Positions 58,559 through 64,000 of a DNA stretch of 64,000 bases are shown in pieces. The stretch spans positions 1,121,915 through 1,185,914 of the forward strand of contig NZ_CP022314.1 of NCBI RefSeq assembly GCF_003352915.1, written 5' to 3'. The stretch is from Arthrobacter sp. PM3. GTDB lineage: Bacteria > Actinomycetota > Actinomycetes > Actinomycetales > Micrococcaceae. The notes beneath the pieces were generated by a model that made no database searches, was not told the origin of the DNA, and saw only the letters and a list, made by a program, of their open reading frames with translations. The stretch's first letter is position 1, and the number at the start of each line of letters is the position of its first letter. Both the position numbers and the translations under genes were made by a program.

Positions 58559-59068
58559 CTAAGCCTGCGCGCGGTCCAGGCCTTTGGCGTAGGCGGCCTG
58601 CCCGACGTGCTGGAGGCAATCGGCGATTATGCTCACCAGCCGCACCCCGAGCGTGACAGGCGGGTTCCAGCGGGTATCGACGATGCGGTCAAAGTCCTCG
58701 TCAGCCAGGGTTTCCAGGAACCCGACGGTCTGTCGATGGACGGCGTCGTAGTACTCAAGCAGCAGGTCCCGAGGTGCCCGCACGGCGTCGACCTGGGCGC
58801 TCGAGTGCCCGTAGCCGGTGTCGCGTTCGGGCAGCGGCAGGTTGAATCTGCCGGCAAACCCCTGCGAGGTCCACACCTGCGGCAAACCGGCGGCGGACGC
58901 CACCTGGGCGTCCTCGACCCGGCCCAGGTGCCAGATCAGCCACGCCATGGAGTTGCCGTTGCCGGCGGGCCGCCGGGCCAGGGTGTCGCCGTCGGCCCCC
59001 TGGAGCGCGGCGGCCACGGTCTCATGGATCCGGCCGAATGCGTCCAGCAGCAGTTCGTTGGAATTCAT
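58559..59068 (-). CDS. DinB-family protein (DUF664-like)
   Basis: 169 aa, four-helix bundle. LLLDAFGRIHETVAAALQGADGDTLARRPAGNGNSMAWLIWHLGRVEDAQVA carries the first metal-binding His (IWHLGR); CLQHVGQAAYAKGL holds the later His. DinB-like proteins of actinobacteria are often mycothiol-dependent transferases. It lies 9 bp downstream of the membrane protein gene at 59078, probably one transcript. Confidence 0.85.
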   Translation of the reverse strand: MNSNELLLDAFGRIHETVAAALQGADGDTLARRPAGNGNSMAWLIWHLGRVEDAQVASAAGLPQVWTSQGFAGRFNLPLPERDTGYGHSSAQVDAVRAPRDLLLEYYDAVHRQTVGFLETLADEDFDRIVDTRWNPPVTLGVRLVSIIADCLQHVGQAAYAKGLDRAQA

Positions 59069-59077
59069 CGCGTCCCC

Positions 59078-60175
59078 TCACGGTGCGTCTGCGTTGGCGT
59101 CGTCGCCGGGACCCATGCTTGCACGCAGACCCGCCATCCGGATAGGGCGCCGGTTCCACGTGCTGACACTGGCCAGCCCCGCGGCGGCCCCCGAACTCAG
59201 GACAACGGCACCCAGCCACATCGACACCGGCCACCCGATCCCGGCCAGCAGGGCAATGCCGACGAGTTGGCCCGTCCAGACGGACGCCGCGAGCACGGCC
59301 GTGACGGGCGGGAGCCGGTTTTCCAGCCAGTGCCCTGGCAGCCTGGCCAGCAGCACGTCGACGGCGACGGCCGCCACGGTCGCCCCCGCCGCGCCGGCGA
59401 CCGCCGCCGGCCGGAACCCCGACATCGCCAGAGGCAGCCACGCCACCACGCCGACTGTCAGGGTCATGATGCCCCGCGGCGGCCGGCGGCCGGCCGAAAC
59501 CGAGTACAGGAAGGGAACGACCACCAGCGCTGTCGTCACCAGGTAGCTGGCCATCCCCAGGGCCGCGGGCATCTCCGCCTGACTGTGGCCGGCGCTGCCG
59601 ATCGGCGTCGGCACGTACGGTACGGCCGGCGGGACCCGTACGAACGCCGAACAATAGATCAGGAAAAACGCGCCCAGCCCGGTCAGCAGGACGACGGACA
59701 GGACAGCGGGCAGCGTCCAGTCGAAGGCGTCACCCCGGCCGGCCCGTGCGCTCCGGACACCGGTGCCGAGAATCAGGAACAGGCTGAACCCCAGCAGCAG
59801 ATGGGTCGGGCTCACCAGCGCGTCGAGTGAGACCTCGATGCCGAGGATCTCGTGCCATGCCATGTCGAGCAGGCCCGCCACCCCGAAGAGCACGACGCCG
59901 ATCACCGTACCCCCGTAGCCGGGCGGAACTGCTTTGGCCAGCGGTTCACCGGGCACCCGGTTCCGCCAGATCACACCCGCCGTCCAGGCGGCCGTTACGG
60001 CCAGACCCGAGTACAGGGCCGCGTGCCAGGGGGTGAAGAACGTCTCCAGCCCGGGCACGTGCAGGTGCGCCCAGCCGTCCAGGAACACGGCGAGGAGCAG
60101 CCAGATTCCCAGCAGCTGCGTCACGAGATCGCGCCGGGTGCTTGTCCCCAGGCTCCGCGGTGCTGTGTCGACCAT
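59078..60175 (-). CDS. Polytopic membrane protein with conserved-looking His motifs, unknown
   Basis: 365 aa, about nine helices. The first two helices contain GWAHLHVPGLETFFTPWHAALYSG and the fourth DMAWHEILGIEVSLDALVSPTHLLLGFS; clusters of His, Trp, Glu and Pro at membrane surfaces look like metal- or quinone-binding sites. I do not recognise the family by name. ATG 60175 follows GGAGAACGGCC. Downstream DinB gene is 9 bp away. The upstream gap 60176-60366 (191 bp) shows no clear signal beyond this promoter. Confidence 0.72.
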   Translation of the reverse strand: MVDTAPRSLGTSTRRDLVTQLLGIWLLLAVFLDGWAHLHVPGLETFFTPWHAALYSGLAVTAAWTAGVIWRNRVPGEPLAKAVPPGYGGTVIGVVLFGVAGLLDMAWHEILGIEVSLDALVSPTHLLLGFSLFLILGTGVRSARAGRGDAFDWTLPAVLSVVLLTGLGAFFLIYCSAFVRVPPAVPYVPTPIGSAGHSQAEMPAALGMASYLVTTALVVVPFLYSVSAGRRPPRGIMTLTVGVVAWLPLAMSGFRPAAVAGAAGATVAAVAVDVLLARLPGHWLENRLPPVTAVLAASVWTGQLVGIALLAGIGWPVSMWLGAVVLSSGAAAGLASVSTWNRRPIRMAGLRASMGPGDDANADAP

Positions 60176-60366
60176 GGCCGTTCTCCTCGCACTCCATGCC
60201 GGGGTCGGTGTCCGGGCCGGCGCCGGCGGCTGTTTGGCTGGCGGCCTGCTCCCGCGCCCGGCCGCTGCTTAAAGCTTGGACCCCACGGTCTCCGACCGCC
60301 AGTGCACAGGGGGCGGGCGGCCATCCCCGGTCGTCGGCCCCCTTTGCCGCGGTAGCCGCCTCCGGG

Positions 60367-62217
60367 TCAGGCTGCGCCGGTTTGCGCTGAGGCTGCCAGT
60401 GCGGAGGCGGTCTGTGCCGAGGCGGGCAGCGGGGCCGGGGTCTCCCCGGTCCCCGCGCCGGGGGCCAGGCTGCCGTCGTCCTCGTAGTGCGTGGCGTTGG
60501 CGAGGTCGCGCCCGGCAAGGTAGCCGAAGGTCAGGGCCGGCCCGAGGTTGATGCCGCCGGCCGGGTAGTGCCCGCCCATGACGGAGGCCTGGTCGTTTCC
60601 TGCGGCGTAGAGCCCGGCGATGGGCTTCCCGGCTTCATCGAGGACCCGGCCCCGCGGATCCGCGGCGAGGCCGGCGAACGTGCCAAATGATCCCGGCACG
60701 ATCCTGACCGCGTAGAACGGCCCTTTCCCGAGCGGGCGCAGCGACGGGTTGGGCGTGTTCTTCGGGTCCCCGCCGTAGCGGTTGAAGGCGCTGGCGCCGC
60801 GGCCGAAGTCGGGGTCTTCGCCGTTGCGCGCATTCCGGTTGAATTCGGCGACCGTTGCGGCGAGCGTGTCCGGGTCAATGCCGCAGGCCACGGCCAGTTC
60901 CTCGAGGGTGTTGCCCTTCTTCAGGTAGCCGGAGCGCAGGTAGGGAAACAGCGGCACGGGCAGCGGTTTGGCCATGCCCAGCGGGAACTTGCGGACGAAT
61001 TCGGCGTCGGCGATCTGCCATGCCTCGACGGGTTCGCCGTCCGGGGTGGCATTGAGCATGCCCTCGACGTAGTCGTAGTAGCCGTTGGCCTCGTTGACGA
61101 ACCGCCGCCCGTCCGCGCGCACCCCGATGCTGCCGGGTTTGGCGCGGTCCATGATGTGCGGGAACGTCCCGGTGCGTCCGCTGCGGTACGGCACCAGCGA
61201 GACCGGGCACCACGCGGCCGGGGACGCGACGTCGGTGTCGAACCGGGCGCCCACGGCCTGGGCCATCGTGATGCCGTCGCCGGTGGTCTCCTTCGGCGCC
61301 AGCGTCCAGTGCTCGCGGCCGGTGGGAGTTTGGGGGAACAGCGCGGCGCGGCGGCCGGCGTCGTTTGGGAAGCCGCCGGCGGCCAGTACGACGCCGCGCG
61401 CGGCGTTGATCTGGAGCTCACCCTCCGGTGAGGTCACGACGGCGCCGGTCACCCTGCCGGCGGCGTCGGTCAGCAGGCGCTTGGCAGGCGTGGAGACGCG
61501 GATCTCCACGCCGAGGTCGTCGGCGGATTTCATGAGCCGGCCGGTGAGGGCGGCGCCGTTGACCAGCTGCATGTTGCGCCGGTGGGTCGCCAGGTCCAGC
61601 AGGTGCAGCCCCACGCGCCAGCCGGCGTGGATGATCCCCCGGATATTGCCCCGCGAGGCGGAGAGGAATCTGGTGAGGTCCGGCCCGGCCATGATGCCCA
61701 TGCCCAGGAATGAGGTCTCGTAGAGCTGGTGGCGCATCTTGGCACGCAGTTCGGGCCTGATCCGCCGGCCGTTGAAGGGTTTGGGTCCCACCGAGCGGTG
61801 CCCGGTGCCGGCACCGGGGGTGCTGCCGTAGATGTCCTTGATGTTGGTTCCGGGAACGAACTGCAGGCTGGTCTTGGCCTGGAAGAAGCCGACCATGTGC
61901 GGGACGGCCTCCAGGAACGCCTCGACCCTGTCGTCACGGTAGTGCGTGCCGAGGCGGTGGCGCAGGTAGGTGCGGAAGAGCTCACGGCCCTCGTTGACGC
62001 CGTCGGCCTTGGCCAACGGGTTCCCCGGCGTCCAGGCCCAGCCGCCGGACCAGGACGTGGCGCCGCCGCAGACTGCGGCTTTCTCGACGACGATGACTTT
62101 CAGCCCGTGATAGGCGGCCGTGACCGCGGCGGACAGGCCGCCGGCCCCGGACCCGACCACCAGGACGTCGCAGTCCAGGTTCGGGCGGTGAGATTCGGTT
62201 TCCTGCAGTGAAGCCAT
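60367..62217 (-). CDS. FAD-dependent oxidoreductase (fumarate reductase / 3-ketosteroid dehydrogenase family)
   Basis: 616 aa. FAD-binding N-terminus DVLVVGSGAGGLSAAVTAAYHGLKVIVVEKAAVCGGATSWSGGWAW, then GVVLAAGGFPNDAGRR, a substrate cap domain, and the closing FAD segment GLYAAGNDQASVMGGHYPAGGINLGPALTFGYLAGRDLA, all typical of FAD_binding_2 flavoproteins such as KstD. The last ~40 residues are an Ala/Thr-rich extension beyond the family. Reaction: alpha,beta-desaturation or reduction of a ketone-bearing substrate. Third gene of the minus-strand operon, 12 bp after the aldo/keto reductase. Confidence 0.88.
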   Translation of the reverse strand: MASLQETESHRPNLDCDVLVVGSGAGGLSAAVTAAYHGLKVIVVEKAAVCGGATSWSGGWAWTPGNPLAKADGVNEGRELFRTYLRHRLGTHYRDDRVEAFLEAVPHMVGFFQAKTSLQFVPGTNIKDIYGSTPGAGTGHRSVGPKPFNGRRIRPELRAKMRHQLYETSFLGMGIMAGPDLTRFLSASRGNIRGIIHAGWRVGLHLLDLATHRRNMQLVNGAALTGRLMKSADDLGVEIRVSTPAKRLLTDAAGRVTGAVVTSPEGELQINAARGVVLAAGGFPNDAGRRAALFPQTPTGREHWTLAPKETTGDGITMAQAVGARFDTDVASPAAWCPVSLVPYRSGRTGTFPHIMDRAKPGSIGVRADGRRFVNEANGYYDYVEGMLNATPDGEPVEAWQIADAEFVRKFPLGMAKPLPVPLFPYLRSGYLKKGNTLEELAVACGIDPDTLAATVAEFNRNARNGEDPDFGRGASAFNRYGGDPKNTPNPSLRPLGKGPFYAVRIVPGSFGTFAGLAADPRGRVLDEAGKPIAGLYAAGNDQASVMGGHYPAGGINLGPALTFGYLAGRDLANATHYEDDGSLAPGAGTGETPAPLPASAQTASALAASAQTGAA

Positions 62218-62229
62218 GGTGTTTCTCTT

Positions 62230-63063
62230 TCAGTGGAAGAAGGTGTCAGAATCCAGGCGCGGCGGGGCCCCGGTGTCGAGCGCATCGACCGCGGCGACCT
62301 GCTTGGCCGACAGGGAGAAGCTGTAGACGTCCAGGTTCTCGCGCTGGCGCTCAGGGTTCGCGGACTTGGGGATGGCCACGCGGCCGTGCTGGACGTGCCA
62401 GCGCAGGACGACCTGCGCGGGCGTCTTGCCCAGGTCCCGGGCCGGGCCGGTGATGGCGGGGTGGCCGAGGAAGGCGCCGTTGCGGCCAAGCGGGCTGTAG
62501 GCCGCGGTCAGGATGCCGTGGTCCCGGTGGTAGGCAAGCTGGCCGGGCTGGCCGTGTTCCGGGTCGATCTGCACCTGGTTGAGCGGGACCTGAAGCCCGG
62601 CGCCCGCCAGGAGCTCCAGGTGGGCCGGTTTGAAGTTGGACACGCCCCAGGCCCGGATGGAGCCCTCATCCACCAGCCGCTGCAGCCCCTCGCAGGCTTC
62701 GACGAACCGCCCTTGGGCGGGGTTGGGCCAGTGCACCAGGAAGAGGTCCAGGTAGTCGGTGCCGAGCCGCTTCACGGCGTGACCGAAGGCCGCACGCACT
62801 TTGTCCCGGCCGTGCCATTCGGTATTGAACTTGGTGGTGAGGAACAGCAGGCCGCGGTCGATGCCGCTGCGCCGGATCCCCTCCCCCACGGCGGCCTCGT
62901 TGGCGTAGTTCTCGGCCGTGTCGATGTGCCGGTAGCCGTTGCGGATCGCCTGGGCCACCGCCGCTGCGGCATCCTCGCCGGTCAGGGGCCAGGTTCCCAG
63001 CCCGATGAGCGGGATCCGGACGCCGGGGGTGAATTCCGCCGTCGTGGTGTCTTCACTGGTCAT
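62230..63063 (-). CDS. Aldo/keto reductase
   Basis: 277 aa TIM barrel. VRIPLIGLGTWPLTGEDAAAAVAQAIRNGYRHIDTAENYANEAAVGEGIRRSGIDRGLLFLTTKF has catalytic Asp and Tyr (DTAENY), the Lys in LTTKF, and DYLDLFLVHWPNP with the catalytic His; the NADPH motif is VAIPKSANPERQRENLDV. Size and AKR5-like DKG reductase motifs suggest 2,5-diketogluconate-type substrates but this is open. Overlaps the isomerase-like gene by 4 bp. Confidence 0.92.
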   Translation of the reverse strand: MTSEDTTTAEFTPGVRIPLIGLGTWPLTGEDAAAAVAQAIRNGYRHIDTAENYANEAAVGEGIRRSGIDRGLLFLTTKFNTEWHGRDKVRAAFGHAVKRLGTDYLDLFLVHWPNPAQGRFVEACEGLQRLVDEGSIRAWGVSNFKPAHLELLAGAGLQVPLNQVQIDPEHGQPGQLAYHRDHGILTAAYSPLGRNGAFLGHPAITGPARDLGKTPAQVVLRWHVQHGRVAIPKSANPERQRENLDVYSFSLSAKQVAAVDALDTGAPPRLDSDTFFH

Positions 63064-63941
63064 CGGGGGCCGGCTTCCTGGAGGTTTTCCGCGTCCCGGA
63101 GTGCGTCGGCGGCGACCAGCACCGCGTCGACTCCGGATTTGAGCCGGCGGGCCCAGCCGAGTTCGCCGAGTTCAGCCACCCGCCGGTCCGACGGCGTTTC
63201 CGCGCTCACCGGGAGTCCCTCGGGGAGAATGGTGACGACGGCGGCGAGGTCGAAGTCGCCCTCGCCGGGGACCTCGCGCTCCGAGCGTGATTCGGTGACG
63301 AGGTCCTCGCGGCTGGACGGCCGCCGGGCCGGGCCGTCACACAGCTGCAGGAGCGGCACCAGGCCGGCGTTGTCCCGCAGCTCGTCCCACTGCCCTGGGT
63401 CCGTCCCGCTGCTGTCCGGGCCCCGGAAGCGGTTGAAGTGCAGGGTGTCCACCACGATCCTGCAGCCGGCCTGCCGGGCGATGTCTGCGGCCTGGGCGAT
63501 CGAGGCTATGGGCTGGTAGGAGATCGCCTCAAGGGTGGGCATGATCCCGAAGCCGCGTCCGTCCTCGGTCATCCGGGCGAGGGTGTGGACCAGCCGGGCG
63601 CTGTCCGGGTCGGCGGCCGCAACCGTCAGGGATCCGGCGCCCAGGGCCTGGCCGGCTTCCATCATCCGCAGCCAGGCCTCCTGCTGGTCGGTGCCGTCCA
63701 GCAGGAGGAATTCGATGTCGCGGACGCTCACCCCGGTGTCCCGCATCCGGGCGAGGGTTTCCCGCAGCATCGGCGCGCCCGGCTGGAGATCGTACGGCCG
63801 TTCCGCGGCAGTGACGGGACGGACGCGCGCGCCAATGAAATCAAAGCCTGCTTCCGCCGCGATGCCGAGCAGTTGCGGCGGAGTGGTGTTCAGGAGGGAC
63901 AGCTGGGCGAGCCCCACTGCGGGTCGGACGGTGCCGGTCAT
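63060..63941 (-). CDS. Sugar phosphate isomerase/epimerase family protein (xylose-isomerase-like TIM barrel)
   Basis: 293 aa. LGIAAEAGFDFIGARVRPVTAAE, VRDIEFLLLDGTDQQEAWLRMMEAGQALGAGSLTVAAADPD, GFGIMPTLEAISYQPIASIAQAADIARQAGCRIVVDTLHFNRF follow the AP-endonuclease-2/IolE fold, with metal ligands in EAISYQ, VVDTLHFNR and LCDGPA. Probably an isomerase, epimerase or dehydratase on a keto acid or sugar. ATGA overlaps on both sides couple it to the reductase and to the upstream partial gene. Confidence 0.88.
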   Translation of the reverse strand: MTGTVRPAVGLAQLSLLNTTPPQLLGIAAEAGFDFIGARVRPVTAAERPYDLQPGAPMLRETLARMRDTGVSVRDIEFLLLDGTDQQEAWLRMMEAGQALGAGSLTVAAADPDSARLVHTLARMTEDGRGFGIMPTLEAISYQPIASIAQAADIARQAGCRIVVDTLHFNRFRGPDSSGTDPGQWDELRDNAGLVPLLQLCDGPARRPSSREDLVTESRSEREVPGEGDFDLAAVVTILPEGLPVSAETPSDRRVAELGELGWARRLKSGVDAVLVAADALRDAENLQEAGPR

Positions 63942-64000
63942 GATGCTGCTCCGTTCAGGCTCATCGTCGTGGTGTCCGGGGTTGCAGCTGCCAGTCGCGC
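63938..64000 (-). CDS. Partial gene at window end, C-terminal 20 residues
   Basis: The minus-strand frame from base 64000 is open for 20 codons (ending TTTMSLNGAAS) and stops at TGA 63940-63938, which overlaps the isomerase-like ATG as ATGA, the pattern of the other operon junctions here. Too little is visible to name it. Confidence 0.45.
   Translation of the reverse strand, partial: ARLAAATPDTTTMSLNGAAS

Noticed and set aside
58496..59830. 440-codon plus-strand frame over the DinB and membrane protein genes
   Set aside because: Spans two opposite-strand genes with good family evidence and has antisense-like composition.
60367..62217. Naming the flavoprotein KstD (3-ketosteroid dehydrogenase)
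   Set aside because: Only family-level FAD_binding_2 features are visible and no other steroid gene is nearby.
1..64000. tRNA, rRNA, CRISPR arrays, insertion sequences or phage genes
   Set aside because: No cloverleaf or T-loop sequence, no regularly spaced repeats with spacers, and no transposase, integrase or phage protein was seen on either strand.

Overview
The window is high-GC DNA whose gene content, GTG/TTG starts, mycothiol-era protein families (DinB, DUF1918, DUF5129, DUF5671) and c-di-AMP riboswitch/NlpC pair point to an actinobacterium of the Arthrobacter/Pseudarthrobacter type (Micrococcaceae). This is an inference from protein resemblance; no rRNA or tRNA is present to fix it. 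It looks like chromosome: no transposase, integrase, phage gene, CRISPR array or plasmid origin was seen. Genes are dense, with many 4-bp ATGA/GTGA overlaps.

Layout. 1-2.4 kb: end of lipoyl synthase, an AAA ATPase and a RibD-like reductase. 2.4-6.7 kb: a divergent pair, an aminoacyl-lipid synthase of the MprF/LysX class and a membrane-anchored esterase. 6.7-8.7 kb: a MacB-like ABC transporter. 8.8-11.4 kb: one protein that joins an adenylation domain, a carrier protein and an integral-membrane acyltransferase, preceded by a near-perfect DtxR/IdeR iron box. 11.5-14.3 kb: a tandem DUF1540 protein, a GNAT enzyme, an EamA exporter and a divergent LysR regulator. 14.4-20.8 kb: a dicarboxylate (malonate-like) module made of a carboxylesterase, a GntR/FCD regulator, a MatC-type carrier, a class III CoA-transferase and a fused AccD-AccA carboxyltransferase. 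20.8-23.7 kb: lipoate ligase family protein, DUF2177 protein, thioesterase and an endonuclease/exonuclease/phosphatase protein.

23.8-33.4 kb: three secreted phosphoesterases (two of them convergent paralogues), a 2-oxoglutarate oxygenase, and a group of membrane or secreted proteins of unknown role (DUF5671, DUF5129, DUF1918). 33.6-41.3 kb: an efflux operon with two HME-type RND pumps on either side of a very short adaptor-like lipoprotein; the first pump has lost proton-relay residues that the second keeps. 41.3-44.8 kb: a class A beta-lactamase-like serine hydrolase with a coupled upstream micro-ORF, a hipBA toxin-antitoxin pair with a regularly spaced operator array, and a RibD-like reductase. 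44.9-48.2 kb: PAP2 phosphatase, DedA protein and an OmpR-type two-component system, preceded by a direct-repeat site that may be its target. 48.2-49.3 kb: NlpC/P60-like secreted protein under a c-di-AMP riboswitch, ended by a 17-bp hairpin.

49.4-58.5 kb: small acidic protein, CPA2 antiporter, AlkD-like repeat protein, two paralogous GH16 lipoproteins, an Asp/Glu racemase-like protein lacking one catalytic cysteine, a copper amine oxidase and a second DedA protein. 58.6-64 kb: DinB protein, a His-rich-motif membrane protein, and a minus-strand operon of an unidentified partial gene, a xylose-isomerase-like protein, an aldo/keto reductase and an FAD oxidoreductase. The points most worth following are the iron-boxed three-domain acyl transferase, the malonate-type module with substituted enzymes, the asymmetric RND pair with its mini-adaptor, and the hipBA operator array.
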